From positions 1-64,000 of the forward strand of contig NZ_JAUXXP010000049.1 of the NCBI RefSeq assembly GCF_030684895.1: a DNA stretch of 64,000 nt. Direction: 5' to 3'. Position numbers and translations under genes: made by a program. Below are positions 6,623-15,687 of the stretch, piece after piece; the first letter of the stretch is position 1, and each line of letters begins with the position of its first letter. Source of the DNA: Pseudomonas sp. GTDB taxonomy: Bacteria; Pseudomonadota; Gammaproteobacteria; Pseudomonadales; Pseudomonadaceae. Under the pieces are notes generated by a model. It was given only the letters and a program-made list of their open reading frames with translations. It made no database searches and had not been told where the DNA came from.

Positions 6623-8767
6623 ATGACTGACGCCATCCGTTACGAAAAAGGCCAGGACAATATCGTCGTTCTGACCATGGACATGCCCGGCCAGAGTGCC
6701 AACACCATGAACGCGGTATACCGCGAGGCCATGGGCAAGATTGTCGAGCGTCTGGAAGCCGAGAAAGATTCCATTGCCGGGGTCATCCTCACCTCCGCGA
6801 AGAAGACCTTCTTCGCCGGCGGTGATCTGAACGAGCTGATCAAGGTCACCAAGGCCGACGCGCCGGCCTTCTACCAGATGATCCTCAATATCAAGGGCCA
6901 ACTGCGTCGCCTGGAAACCCTGGGTAAGCCGGTGGTTGCGGCGATCAACGGTGCAGCCCTGGGCGGCGGCTGGGAAATTGCTCTGGCCTGCCATCACCGT
7001 ATCGCCCTGAACAATTCCAGCATTCAGCTCGGTCTGCCGGAAGTGACCCTTGGCCTGCTGCCAGGCGGTGGCGGGGTGGTGCGTATGGTGCGCCTGCTCG
7101 GTCTGGAAAAAGCCCTGCCGTATCTGGCCGAAGGCAAGAAGGTACGTCCCGATGCGGCACTCAAGGCTGGCTTGATCCACGAACTGGCTTCCGACAAGGA
7201 TGACCTGCTGGCCAAGGCCCGCGCCTGGATCGCCGCCAACCCGGCGCCCAAGCAGCCTTGGGATGTTGCCGGTTACAAGATCCCTGGCGGTACGCCGTCG
7301 AGCCCGAACGTGGCGCAGATGCTGGCCATCGCGCCGAGCGTATTGCGCGACAAGACCAAGGGCTGCTTCCCGGCGCCGGAGAAGATCATGTGCGCCGCCG
7401 TTGAGGGTGCCCAGGTTGACTTCGACACCGCGCAGATCATCGAAGCGCGCTACTTCACCGAGCTGACCACCGGGCAAGTGGCGAAGAACATGATTGGCAC
7501 TTTCTGGTTCCAGCTCAATGAAATCAACGCAGGCGGCTCGCGCCCGCAAGGCTTCGAGCCTTACGTGACCAAGAAGGTTGGCGTGCTCGGTGCCGGCATG
7601 ATGGGTGCTGGTATTGCCTATGTGTCGGCGGTGGCTGGGATTGAGGTGGTGCTCAAGGACATCTCCATCGAGGCGGCCGAGAAGGGCAAGGATTACTCGG
7701 CCAAGCTGCTGGAGAAGAAGGTCGGCCGTGGCCAGATGAGCGCCGACAAGCGCGATGGCATTCTGGCGCGGATCAAACCGACCGTCAGCGATGCTGACTT
7801 TGAAGGTTGCGACCTGATTATCGAAGCGGTGTTCGAGGATCGCGACCTCAAGGCTAACGTTACCGCTGCTGCTGAACGTGCGGCGCTGGCGGATGCGGTG
7901 ATTGCCTCCAACACCTCGACCCTGCCGATCACCGGCCTGGCCACGGCGGTGCAGAAGCAGGACAAGTTTATCGGCCTGCATTTCTTCAGCCCAGTGGACA
8001 AGATGCCGCTGGTGGAAATCATCAAGGGCGAGCACACCAGCGACGAAACCCTGGCGCGCGGCTTCGACTACGTCATGCAGATCAAGAAGACCCCGATCGT
8101 GGTCAACGACAGCCGTGGCTTCTTCACCTCGCGCGTGTTTGGCACCTTCACCAACGAAGGCTTGGCCATGTTGGGCGAGGGCGTGAGCGCGGCGATGATC
8201 GAAAACGAAGCGCGCAAGGCCGGCATGCCGGTTGGCCCGCTGGCAATCAGCGACGAAGTGTCGATGAGCCTGATGAACCATATCCGTCAGCAGACCATTA
8301 AGGATCTGGCAGCCGAGGGTAAATCCATCCCAGAGCATCCTGCCTTTGCGGTGATCGACATGATGCTCAGTGAGTACAAGCGCCCTGGCAAAGCGGCGGG
8401 GGCGGGCTTCTACGACTACCCGGCGGGCGGCAAGAAGCACCTGTGGCCGGAGCTGAAAGCGCGTTTCGAGAAGGGCGACGCGCAGATCTCGCAGATCGAC
8501 GTGCGTGATCGCATCCTGTTTATCCAGGCCATCGAAACCGTGCGCTGCGTGGAAGAGGGTGTGCTCAAGTCGGTTGCCGACGCCAATATCGGCTCGATCA
8601 TGGGCATCGGCTTTGCCGCCTGGAGCGGCGGCGCGCTGCAGTTTATCAATCAGTACGGGGTGAAGGACTTCGTCGCCCGCGCCCAGTACCTGGCTGAGCA
8701 GTACGGCGAGCGCTTCCTGCCACCGGCGCTGCTGCTGGAAAAGGCGGCGAAGAACCAAAGCTTCTAA
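6623..8767 (+). CDS. multifunctional enoyl-CoA hydratase / 3-hydroxyacyl-CoA dehydrogenase (FadB/FadJ-like)
   Basis: This 714-residue fusion enzyme is the alpha partner of the preceding thiolase. The N-terminal crotonase domain (about 1-200) shows the oxyanion-hole regions FFAGGDLNEL and NGAALGGGWEIALACH. A 3-hydroxyacyl-CoA dehydrogenase NAD-binding domain follows, with GxGxxG as VGVLGAGMMGAGIA near residue 320. The C-terminal dehydrogenase domains include the catalytic His region LHFFSPVDKMPLVE and end near YGERFLPP. It hydrates trans-2-enoyl-CoA and oxidises L-3-hydroxyacyl-CoA. The start is supported by GAAAGGAATTAAGTA upstream, and a strong terminator follows at 8795. Confidence 0.93.
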   Translation: MTDAIRYEKGQDNIVVLTMDMPGQSANTMNAVYREAMGKIVERLEAEKDSIAGVILTSAKKTFFAGGDLNELIKVTKADAPAFYQMILNIKGQLRRLETLGKPVVAAINGAALGGGWEIALACHHRIALNNSSIQLGLPEVTLGLLPGGGGVVRMVRLLGLEKALPYLAEGKKVRPDAALKAGLIHELASDKDDLLAKARAWIAANPAPKQPWDVAGYKIPGGTPSSPNVAQMLAIAPSVLRDKTKGCFPAPEKIMCAAVEGAQVDFDTAQIIEARYFTELTTGQVAKNMIGTFWFQLNEINAGGSRPQGFEPYVTKKVGVLGAGMMGAGIAYVSAVAGIEVVLKDISIEAAEKGKDYSAKLLEKKVGRGQMSADKRDGILARIKPTVSDADFEGCDLIIEAVFEDRDLKANVTAAAERAALADAVIASNTSTLPITGLATAVQKQDKFIGLHFFSPVDKMPLVEIIKGEHTSDETLARGFDYVMQIKKTPIVVNDSRGFFTSRVFGTFTNEGLAMLGEGVSAAMIENEARKAGMPVGPLAISDEVSMSLMNHIRQQTIKDLAAEGKSIPEHPAFAVIDMMLSEYKRPGKAAGAGFYDYPAGGKKHLWPELKARFEKGDAQISQIDVRDRILFIQAIETVRCVEEGVLKSVADANIGSIMGIGFAAWSGGALQFINQYGVKDFVARAQYLAEQYGERFLPPALLLEKAAKNQSF

Positions 8768-8794
8768 TGCCGTCGCGTTAAGGCTGAGGTTCTG

Positions 8795-8823
8795 AAAACC
8801 GGCTCCCTGTGAGCCGGTTTTTT
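8795..8823 (+). terminator. rho-independent terminator after the fadB-like gene
   Basis: AAAACCGGCTC-CCTGT-GAGCCGGTTTTTT is a GC-rich stem with a T-run, 28 bases after the stop codon. Confidence 0.9.
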
Positions 8824-8914
8824 ATGGCCTGTAGTTTATGGAAGACCAGCCTATTTATGGCTACAGCACTAGACTGCTGCAACAGCCACGCGGGTGTGGC
8901 GCAAGGGAGGTGTT

Positions 8915-9316
8915 ATGACAATCGGGATACGCAGTGCGCTGGCAATCAGCTTGGGGCTAATGGCCGCGCCGGTGTGGGCGGATGACTGCGCCAATGCCAT
9001 GGACCAGTTCACCCTCAACCAGTGCGCGGCGGCGGACTACGCCGCACAGGACAAACGCCTAAATCAGCTCTACGGCGATTACCGCAAGCGTCTGGATGAT
9101 GGGCAGAAGCAGCAACTCAAGGAGGTGCAGCTGGCCTGGATCAAGTTCCGCGACCTGGCCTGCGCGTTCGAGTCGGCATCGGTGGAGGGCGGTTCGGCTT
9201 ATCCGATGGTGCTTAACGGCTGCCTGACGCAAAAGACCGCCGCGCGGGTCAAGGAGCTGGAGCAGCTGGCCGTCTGTGAAGAAGGCGACCTCAGCTGCCC
9301 GATGCCAGCGCAGTAG
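8915..9316 (+). CDS. LprI-family / DUF1311 periplasmic protein
   Basis: This 133-residue secreted protein has a signal peptide ending AAPVWA-DD (about residue 22). The mature part carries the spaced cysteines of the lysozyme inhibitor LprI N-terminal domain (DDCANAMDQFTLNQCAAADY, then CAFESAS, NGCL). The helix LNQLYGDYRKRLDDGQKQQLKEVQLAWIKFRD is typical of the family. It is likely a small envelope protein, possibly a lysozyme inhibitor, though many homologues are uncharacterised. The start is the ATG at 8915, because AAGGGAGG lies 6 bases upstream and the signal peptide begins there. It is a stand-alone gene after a terminator. Confidence 0.8.
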   Translation: MTIGIRSALAISLGLMAAPVWADDCANAMDQFTLNQCAAADYAAQDKRLNQLYGDYRKRLDDGQKQQLKEVQLAWIKFRDLACAFESASVEGGSAYPMVLNGCLTQKTAARVKELEQLAVCEEGDLSCPMPAQ

Positions 9317-9319
9317 TTA

Positions 9320-9517
9320 TCAGCAGACCTGGCGGCCGCACACCAGCTGTTGGATGGCCTGACGCTCGCTCAGGTGAGTGGGCATGCGCAGGGTGGTCAG
9401 AGTCCCATCGCTAAGCTGGATGGCCAGCTCGGACTCGAAGTGGATGCCGCTGCCGTCGACAGTGGCGTAGGTCACGCCATAGACGTTTTGGTTGCTCAGC
9501 GATTGGGCGATGCTCAT
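9320..9517 (-). CDS. small conserved-looking protein, unknown function
   Basis: This 65-residue protein starts MSIAQSLSNQNVYGVTYATV. The ATG at 9517 is chosen over longer options because GAGGAAAA precedes it at good spacing. The sequence is mixed alpha/beta, with a C-terminal QQLVCGRQVC holding two cysteines, and has no signal peptide. It converges with the LprI-like gene with only 3 bases between stops. No function is known to me. A second small gene lies upstream on the same strand. Confidence 0.55.
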   Translation of the reverse strand: MSIAQSLSNQNVYGVTYATVDGSGIHFESELAIQLSDGTLTTLRMPTHLSERQAIQQLVCGRQVC

Positions 9518-9545
9518 GGCGATTTTCCTCGCGCTAATGGCGCAG

Positions 9546-9680
9546 TTATTTAGCGGCGTTCTGCTCAGCCTTGAATTGTGCGGCTTGCACTTTCTCGGCT
9601 TGGCGCTGGCTGCTCGCACTGTGGCTGCTGGTAAAGGCCGATGCGGCAAGCAGGCTGGCGATGGCGGAAAAACTGGTCAT
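9546..9680 (-). CDS. small secreted or membrane-anchored peptide, unknown function
   Basis: This 44-codon gene has an ATG at 9680 preceded by AGAGGACA. It encodes MTSFSAIASLLAASAFTSS followed by a Gln/Ala/Lys-rich tail (QRQAEKVQAAQFKAEQNAAK). The N-terminus is a short hydrophobic stretch and the tail should be helical. It lies 28 bases upstream of the 65-residue gene and may share its transcript. No family is recognised. Confidence 0.45.
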   Translation of the reverse strand: MTSFSAIASLLAASAFTSSHSASSQRQAEKVQAAQFKAEQNAAK

Positions 9681-9901
9681 GCTGATGTCCTCTGGTGAGT
9701 GGGGCGCAGTGCCCGATGGCCAGATCATCTGCGTGTGCCGTTATCGACAGAAGTGAATGGTGCTTATGGTGACTATCGAGGGCGCTGATGGGCCTCGGGT
9801 AATTGGTCGGGTTTGCCCTGCAGCTATTGCCTTGCAGCCTGTCAGCAGGCACGCTTGCGCGCTGGTAAAACAACCCTCCTGCGCCCTAGGTAACCGCCCA
9901 T

Positions 9902-10630
9902 ATGCCGCTGCAGATCTGCATCCTGGAAACCGATGTTCTTCGCCCTGAATTGGTCGACCAATACGACAGTTATGGCCGTATGTTCGAGCAGTTGTTCGCC
10001 CGTCAGCCGATTGCTGCCGAGTTCAAGGTGTACAACGTGATGGAGGGGCATTACCCGCCGGACAGCGAGCGCTACGATGCCTATCTGGTGACCGGCAGCA
10101 AGGCAGACTCCTTCGGTAGCGATGCCTGGATTCAGACCCTGAAAACTTACCTGCTGGAGCGCTACAGCCGTGGCGACAAGCTACTGGGCGTGTGCTTCGG
10201 CCATCAACTGCTGGCATTGCTGCTAGGCGGCAAAGCCGAGCGCGCGGTGCAGGGCTGGGGTGTGGGTATTCATCAGTACCGTATGGCGAGCAAGCCGAGC
10301 TGGATGAGCCCTGATCTGGAAGACCTGACCCTGCTGATCAGCCACCAGGACCAGGTGACCCAACTGCCGGAAAACGCCACATTGCTGGCCAGCAGTGAGT
10401 TCTGCCCGATTGCCTCCTATTGCATCGGCGATCAGGTGCTGTGTTTCCAAGGCCACCCCGAGTTTGTGCATGACTACTCGCGCGCGCTGCTCGACCTGCG
10501 CCAACAGCATATCGGTGAGCCGACCTACTCCAAGGGCGTCGACAGCCTGCAGCACGACCACCAGGGCCACACCGTGGCCGAATGGATGATGCGCTTTGTC
10601 GCCCAGGGCCGTGCCGGCCTGGCTGAGTAA
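9902..10630 (+). CDS. class I glutamine amidotransferase-like protein
   Basis: This 242-residue protein has a GATase class I fold. The nucleophile is Cys98 in LLGVCFGHQLL, with His185 and Glu187 in CFQGHPEF, so the triad is complete. No synthetase domain is fused, and no partner enzyme is adjacent. Stand-alone proteins of this type are usually annotated as glutamine amidotransferases or GMP-synthase-like; some act on gamma-glutamyl conjugates. The ATG at 9902 gives the normal N-terminus (QICILETDVL). Confidence 0.8.
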   Translation: MPLQICILETDVLRPELVDQYDSYGRMFEQLFARQPIAAEFKVYNVMEGHYPPDSERYDAYLVTGSKADSFGSDAWIQTLKTYLLERYSRGDKLLGVCFGHQLLALLLGGKAERAVQGWGVGIHQYRMASKPSWMSPDLEDLTLLISHQDQVTQLPENATLLASSEFCPIASYCIGDQVLCFQGHPEFVHDYSRALLDLRQQHIGEPTYSKGVDSLQHDHQGHTVAEWMMRFVAQGRAGLAE

Positions 10631-10682
10631 CGCGCAGTCGGACGATAAGCCCCGCACTAGGCGGTAATGCTGTTCACATAAG

Positions 10683-10725
10683 AAAAATGCCGCTTCTCCG
10701 TTGCCAGGGAAGCGGCATTTTTTTG
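10683..10725 (+). terminator. rho-independent terminator after the amidotransferase gene
   Basis: AAAAATGCCGCTTC...GAAGCGGCATTTTTTTG is a long stem with A- and T-runs on both sides. It lies between convergent genes and could work in both directions. Confidence 0.88.
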
Positions 10726-10740
10726 TGCTACAGAACTGTC

Positions 10741-10800
10741 GGATGGGTGAGGCAGCCTAGGTGCTAAGCCGTCAATTGGCTGATGGGTTCGCACCCATCC
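10741..10800. repeat. dispersed GATGGGT hairpin repeat
   Basis: GGATGGGTGAGGC at 10741 and GGATGGGT inverted at the other end (ACCCATCC, 10793-10800) enclose a tight hairpin GATGGGT-TCGC-ACCCATC (10782-10799). It resembles the GGTGGGTTA and TGGGTATCGC...CAACCCATCC pieces near 1.0-1.5 kb, so it is probably another member of a dispersed family. Confidence 0.5.
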
Positions 10801-10813
10801 TACGGTCTGGTTT

Positions 10814-11785
10814 TTATAGCCAGCCGGAGCGCTTGAAACTGATGAAGAGCCCGACGCAGCCCGTGGTGATCAGCCCGAGCACGCCGAAGTAGCCGTACTG
10901 CCAGGCAAGCTCTGGCATGTTCTGAAAATTCATCCCGTAGATCCCGGCTACCGCCGTGGGGAAGGCCAGGATCGCGGCCCAGGCGGCGAACTTGCGCTGG
11001 GTAACGCTTTGCCGCGAGGACTCCAGCAACAGGCCGACTTCGATAGCGTGATCGGCCATCTCGCGCAGGGCGGTGAGGTCTTCCAGCAGGCGGTTGACGT
11101 GAATCGCCACGTCGCGAAAGTAGGGGCGCATGTTCTTGTCGATAAACGGGAAGTCGAGGCGCTGCAGCTCCTGGCAGATTTCTGCCAGCGGCCCAATATA
11201 GCGGCGCAACCGCAGCAGATCACGGCGCAGGCCCTGGATGCGCTCGACATCGGTCTGGCTCAGTGGGTTTTTCAGCACGTGCTGTTCCACTTCTTCAAGC
11301 TCGACGTGGTAGTTGTCCATCAGCGGACGGTAGTTTTCGATCACGAAGCTGAGCAGGGCGTAGAGTACGAAATCTTCGCCGTGCTCAAGCAGCAGCGGGC
11401 GCGCCTCGCAGCGTTGGCGCACCTGGGAGTAGGGCGCGGATTCGCCGTAGCGGGCACTGATGATGTAACCGCTGCCGGCGAACAGCTGGGTTTCGACAAA
11501 GGTCAGTTCGTCGTTAAGCAGAATGGGCGAGTAGAGCACCAGAAACAGCGCGTCGCCGAAGGTTTCCAGCTTGGGCCGGGTGTGTCGCTGCAGGGCGTCT
11601 TCCAGCGCCAGTTCATGCAGGTCGAATTGCTGCTGCAGGTTGATCAGCTCCTCGGAGCAGGGATCATGCAGGCCGATCCAGACGAAATGCCCCGGTTTCT
11701 TCGACCATGGCTTGCCTTCGTCGAGGCTGATGTTGGTGACTTTCTTGCCCTTGCTGTAAACGGCGGCAGCAACAACGCGACCCAT
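10814..11785 (-). CDS. CorA-family divalent cation transporter
   Basis: This 323-residue protein has a long cytoplasmic N-terminal domain, a helical stalk and two C-terminal membrane segments (about 264-283 and 298-316). The signature GMN (284-286) sits in YGMNFQNMPEL, the selectivity loop between them. A basic C-terminus (FKRSGWL) follows. CorA-type channels move Mg2+, Co2+ or Ni2+, and ZntB relatives move Zn2+. The MPEL after GMN fits the Mg/Co type, but substrate cannot be fixed by eye. It appears monocistronic. Confidence 0.88.
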   Translation of the reverse strand: MGRVVAAAVYSKGKKVTNISLDEGKPWSKKPGHFVWIGLHDPCSEELINLQQQFDLHELALEDALQRHTRPKLETFGDALFLVLYSPILLNDELTFVETQLFAGSGYIISARYGESAPYSQVRQRCEARPLLLEHGEDFVLYALLSFVIENYRPLMDNYHVELEEVEQHVLKNPLSQTDVERIQGLRRDLLRLRRYIGPLAEICQELQRLDFPFIDKNMRPYFRDVAIHVNRLLEDLTALREMADHAIEVGLLLESSRQSVTQRKFAAWAAILAFPTAVAGIYGMNFQNMPELAWQYGYFGVLGLITTGCVGLFISFKRSGWL

Positions 11786-11867
11786 AGTGCTTCTCTTATT
11801 GGTGGTGAACTCAGCACGCAGCTTAGCGGCTTAGCCGCTGCCAGTGGGCGCTGCTGGGCTCTGCAGG

Positions 11868-11900
11868 CAAGAAAAAGCCCAGCGCGTGGCTGGGCTTTGT
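11868..11900 (-). terminator. rho-independent terminator of the acyltransferase gene
   Basis: On the minus strand, AAAGCCCAGC-CACGC-GCTGGGCTTTTTC forms a stem with a T-run just after the acyltransferase stop codon. Confidence 0.8.
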
Positions 11901-11917
11901 CGGCGTTGCGGGTTGCC

Positions 11918-12640
11918 TCAGGCGCTTGGGCTGAGCTGCTGATCCATGGCCTCGATGCACTGCTGCATCTGCGTGCGGCAGGTTTCGAGCAGCTGCGGCA
12001 GGTCATCCTGGCTCAGGCCAGCGGTGGGGATGGCCGGCAGCGAGCGGATCATGATCTCGCCGCTGTTCCAGCGGTTGAGCTGGATATGCTTGACGTAGGT
12101 GCTGACGCACACCGGGATGATCGGCACGCCGGCAGCAATCGCCATCTGGAACGCGCCTTTTTTGAAGGGCAGCAGGCCCTTGCCAAGGTTGCGTGTGCCT
12201 TCGGCGAATACCCAGATCGAGGTGTCCTTGTGCTTGAGCGTGTCGGTGGTGGTGAGCATGGCCTGCTTGGCGCGAATGGCGTTGCCACGGTCGAGCAGTA
12301 CATTGCCGGCCAGCCAGTACAACTGGCCGAAGAACGGCACCCACTTTAGGCTTTTTTTGCCGAGGCTCACGGTGCGCTTGGGCACCACGCGGCCGAGCAC
12401 ATAGAGGTCATAGTTGGACTGGTGGTTGGCGATGATCACGCAGGAGTGCTGGTGCTCCAGGCTGTGTACATCGGTCTTCAGCTTCCAGCGCAGCAACCAC
12501 TGTGCAGGGATGCTGTAGAGGCGGGCGCACAGACGGCTGTTGTCTGGATTGAACGGGCGGCAGATGCCAAGCAACAGGCCCAGGATGCCGGCGAGGATAA
12601 AGTGCACGCCCATCGCCAGCATGCGCAGAAGAAAAAGCAT
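11918..12640 (-). CDS. 1-acyl-sn-glycerol-3-phosphate acyltransferase (PlsC-like)
   Basis: This 240-residue membrane-associated acyltransferase has an N-terminal hydrophobic segment (about 1-28). The catalytic HX4D motif is NHQSNYD (His73, Asp78), and the glycerophosphate-binding motif is FAEGTRN (Glu147). PLCxP-type segments are replaced by GVPIIPVCVS. It would acylate lysophosphatidic acid to phosphatidic acid in phospholipid synthesis. Pseudomonas genomes carry several paralogues, so it may not be the housekeeping PlsC. Confidence 0.85.
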   Translation of the reverse strand: MLFLLRMLAMGVHFILAGILGLLLGICRPFNPDNSRLCARLYSIPAQWLLRWKLKTDVHSLEHQHSCVIIANHQSNYDLYVLGRVVPKRTVSLGKKSLKWVPFFGQLYWLAGNVLLDRGNAIRAKQAMLTTTDTLKHKDTSIWVFAEGTRNLGKGLLPFKKGAFQMAIAAGVPIIPVCVSTYVKHIQLNRWNSGEIMIRSLPAIPTAGLSQDDLPQLLETCRTQMQQCIEAMDQQLSPSA

Positions 12641-12709
12641 TTGGTACGCCCGTATAGGAAAAAGGCGCGCAGTGTACGGGCGTGCACTGCTTTCGGCAAT
12701 TGATGCTGA

Positions 12710-13570
12710 TCAGAGGTCGTTACCGCTTGTTGCGTCCTCGCCAGCGCCTTTGCCGGTGGCGGGTAGCAGGTCAATCGAGCTATAGCGCTGCGCCAGGCGG
12801 GTGATGCTGCCATCCTGCTCAAGGGCCAGTAGGGCCTGATCCAGTTGCTGCATAAAGTCCTGTTTGTAGGGGTAGGCCTGTTCATTGATGCGGGTATAGC
12901 CCAGATGACCGTGTTCGCTGGACAGCGTTGGCCCTTCAACCAGCCAGTCCAGCCCACTGCTGGCAAACAGACCTTCGCTGCGCATCTGTTGCAGCTCCCA
13001 GAGGATCGACAGGCGATCATTGATATACACATCGATGCGCTTGCGCCTGAGTTGCAGTAGGTTGGTGCGGTTGTCCGTGGCGTAGCTCTGCTGCACCTCA
13101 CCGGCCGCGAGCATGGTCTTGTAGCTGGACGCGGCGATGATATTGAAGCCGCGGTTGAGGCCAATGCGCAGGCCCGCATAGGCGGCCGGGAAATCTTCGA
13201 TGGCGCGCTGCTGAGCTAACTCCGCGCGCACGAAGGCCACCACGCTTTCCTCCAGAATCGGTCGTGAGTAATCCATCCACGGGCGGTCGATGGGGCGATG
13301 GTAGGGCGGGAACAGGGCAAAGGCTGTGCCTTTTTCCAGCGCCGCCAGCCCGCGTGGCCAGGGCACCGGGCGGATGCTCACGCGATAACCCGGCATGCGT
13401 ACGAAGGCTGCACGCAGGATGTCGCTGTACAGGCCTTTGGCTTCGCCGTTTTCGGCGTAGCTGTAGGGCGGATAACTGGCGTCACACAGCACCGTAACAC
13501 TGACGGGTGTTTGCGCCTGGGCGATGCCCTGCATGGCCAGGCACAGCAGCCAGGTTACGAGTCTGCGCAT
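12710..13570 (-). CDS. periplasmic solute-binding protein, amino-acid-binding (SBP_bac_3) family
   Basis: This 286-residue protein has a signal peptide MRRLVTWLLCLAMQGIAQA. The mature protein begins with VTVLCDASYPPYSYAENGEAKGLY, the typical opening of family 3 binding proteins, and continues with FPPYHRPIDRPWMDYSRPILEE. The ATG at 13570 is chosen because AAGGAGATTGGGC precedes it and the signal peptide starts there. No permease or ATPase is adjacent, so it may be an orphan binding protein. The chemoreceptor gene lies 62 bases upstream on the same strand, which hints at a sensing role. Confidence 0.8.
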   Translation of the reverse strand: MRRLVTWLLCLAMQGIAQAQTPVSVTVLCDASYPPYSYAENGEAKGLYSDILRAAFVRMPGYRVSIRPVPWPRGLAALEKGTAFALFPPYHRPIDRPWMDYSRPILEESVVAFVRAELAQQRAIEDFPAAYAGLRIGLNRGFNIIAASSYKTMLAAGEVQQSYATDNRTNLLQLRRKRIDVYINDRLSILWELQQMRSEGLFASSGLDWLVEGPTLSSEHGHLGYTRINEQAYPYKQDFMQQLDQALLALEQDGSITRLAQRYSSIDLLPATGKGAGEDATSGNDL

Positions 13571-13632
13571 GCCCAATCTCCTTATCGGTTGGCGCTGGCT
13601 GCACGCGCAGGTGCAGCCCGATGTATGGGGGC

Positions 13633-15516
13633 TCAGACCTTGAAGCGCCCGAGCAGATGGTCCTGCTGGCCGACCTGTTCGACCATTACGGCGCACTGAC
13701 GCACCTGTTCTTCGGCGCCGGCGGCCACTTCATGGCTGATGTCGCGGATATTGGTGGTGTTGCGGTTGATCTCCTCGGTGGTGGCGCTCTGCTGCTCGGC
13801 GGCAGTGGCAATTTGCAGGTTCATGTCGTTGATGCGGGTGATGGCATCGCTGATGCGCCCGAGCATGTCGTTGGCCGCGCCAGCTTCTTCGGCGGTCTTG
13901 CTGGCGGTATCACGGCTCTGCTGCATGCGCGATTCAGCCTGCTTCACGCCTGATTGCAGCTGGTCGATCATCTGGCGAATTTCCTGGGTCGACTGCTGGG
14001 TGCGCGAGGCCAGTGAGCGTACTTCATCGGCAACCACGGCAAAACCCCGGCCGGACTCCCCGGCGCGCGCGGCTTCGATGGCGGCGTTGAGGGCGAGCAG
14101 GTTGGTTTGGTCGGCAATGCTGGTGATCACCGAAAGAATCGACTCGATGTTGTGGCTGAGCTTGGCCAGTTCGTTGATCGCATGGCTGGTTTCGTCCATT
14201 TCCTCGGCCAGGTGCTTGATCGCCTCGGTGGAGCGCGAAACCACGCGCACGCCATTTTCAGTCTCCTGATTAGCCGCCAGTGCAGCCTGCGCCGCAGCCT
14301 GTGCGTTGCGCGCGACTTCCTCGGCGGTGGAGGCCATTTCCTGCATGGCGGTGGCCAGCTGATCGAGCTCCTGCAGCTGCTGCTGCAAGCGATTGGCCGC
14401 CTGGTTGGCTTCGCTGGAGGTCAGGGTGGTGCTTTCACGCACCTGCCTGGAACTGCCCATTACCTCGCTGATCAGGCTCTGCAGGCTTTGCAGGAAGCTG
14501 TTGAATTCCTTGGAGACCAGGGCAATTTCATCGTTGCCGGTGGCGGGCAGGCGGCGGGTCAGGTCGCCTTCGCCGCTGTTCACTTCATGCAGGGAGTTGT
14601 GCAGATGATCAAGGGGCTTGAGCAGGCTGTTCATCAGCACGCCCAGCACGATCAGGCTGATGATCACCCCCAGTATGGTGCCGATCACTGCACGCCAGCT
14701 CAGGGCATTGGCTTCGGCCATGACGATGCCTTTGTCCAGCACCACGCCGATATACCAATCCATGCCTTTGAGATTGGGCAGTGGGGTGAAGGACACCAGC
14801 AGGTCCTTGTCGCCGCCGCTGGTTTCCTGCAGCTCTTTGTTCAGCGCCGGGCTCTGGCCGCCGAACAGCTCGCTGTAGTTTTTGCCATTCAACTCGGTAT
14901 TTGGGTGGGAAATGATGTTGCCATTGCGCGTGAGCAAAAAGGCGTAGCCGGCGCCATTGAAGTCCAACGTGTTGACCGCGTCGGCTACGGTTTTCAGGCG
15001 AATATCGCCACCCAGTACGCCGAGAAACTCGCCGGCATTGGTGATGCGGGTAACGGCGGAAATCAGGATTTCACCGGTGGTGGAGTCCACATAGGGTTCG
15101 GTGAGCACGGCCTGGTTGCCTGCTTTACCGGTGGCGTACCAGGGGCGCTGGCGGCCATCCCAGTCGGGTTTTGGTTGCCAGTCATCGGTGTTCTTGATCG
15201 GCTTGCCGTCGCTTTGTAGGGTGCCGAACACCAGAATAAATTCGTTCTTCAGCATGGGGCTGTTGACGATGCGCTGGGTTTCTTCGGGGCTGTAGTTGCT
15301 GTCGATGCTTTGCGCCATCAGGTCCATCAGCTTGAGTTTGGCGTTGAGCCAGTTTTCGATCTGCCGCGCCAGCGCGTTACTCGACTCCGCGATGCTCGCG
15401 GCCACCTGGTTATGCAGGGTTTCACGAACCTGGCTGACTTGCGCCAGGGACAGCAGGCTGGTGGTGAGGAACAGCACGATGGCCGCAGCCAGACCAACCT
15501 TGTGGGCAATCTTCAT
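13633..15516 (-). CDS. methyl-accepting chemotaxis protein with dCache sensor
   Basis: This is a 627-residue chemoreceptor. One membrane helix (about 8-27) is followed by a large periplasmic domain to about residue 275 with the dCache pattern [12 protein letters not shown]...[11 protein letters not shown]...GGDIRL, close to the amino-acid-binding form (Arg, Trp-Tyr, Tyr, Asp). A second membrane helix (about 278-300), a HAMP domain and a cytoplasmic signalling hairpin with the conserved tip region ([21 protein letters not shown]) complete it. It should report ligand binding to CheA. The solute-binding protein gene downstream may supply the ligand-binding partner, but that is inference. Confidence 0.9.
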   Translation of the reverse strand: MKIAHKVGLAAAIVLFLTTSLLSLAQVSQVRETLHNQVAASIAESSNALARQIENWLNAKLKLMDLMAQSIDSNYSPEETQRIVNSPMLKNEFILVFGTLQSDGKPIKNTDDWQPKPDWDGRQRPWYATGKAGNQAVLTEPYVDSTTGEILISAVTRITNAGEFLGVLGGDIRLKTVADAVNTLDFNGAGYAFLLTRNGNIISHPNTELNGKNYSELFGGQSPALNKELQETSGGDKDLLVSFTPLPNLKGMDWYIGVVLDKGIVMAEANALSWRAVIGTILGVIISLIVLGVLMNSLLKPLDHLHNSLHEVNSGEGDLTRRLPATGNDEIALVSKEFNSFLQSLQSLISEVMGSSRQVRESTTLTSSEANQAANRLQQQLQELDQLATAMQEMASTAEEVARNAQAAAQAALAANQETENGVRVVSRSTEAIKHLAEEMDETSHAINELAKLSHNIESILSVITSIADQTNLLALNAAIEAARAGESGRGFAVVADEVRSLASRTQQSTQEIRQMIDQLQSGVKQAESRMQQSRDTASKTAEEAGAANDMLGRISDAITRINDMNLQIATAAEQQSATTEEINRNTTNIRDISHEVAAGAEEQVRQCAVMVEQVGQQDHLLGRFKV

Positions 15517-15641
15517 AACACGCTCCCGGCGGCAATTTCGAATAGATCGGTGAGTGCCTCTGCTCCCTGGCCTTACCTGTTAAAAGTAATACAGCCTGGG
15601 CAGATTGCTTGCCGGTTAGCCACTGTTTTGCCATTAAATGC

Positions 15642-15668
15642 AAAAGCCCGGCACATGAGCCGGGCTTT
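15642..15668 (-). terminator. rho-independent terminator of the crotonase gene
   Basis: AAAGCCCGGCTCATGTGCCGGGCTTTT, read on the minus strand, lies about 20 bases after the stop. Confidence 0.85.
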
Positions 15669-15687
15669 GCGGTGTTACGGGGTGTGT

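Noticed and set aside
6563..8758. 731-codon open frame on the minus strand
   Set aside because: It is antisense to the well-supported fadB-like gene. The amino-acid mix (rich in His, Arg, Gln) is that of a GC-rich shadow frame and no family is seen.
11009..12349. 446-codon open frame on the plus strand
   Set aside because: It runs antisense through both the CorA-like and PlsC-like genes and shows no recognisable domain.
14107..15219. 370-codon open frame on the plus strand
   Set aside because: It is antisense to the chemoreceptor gene, with shadow-frame composition.
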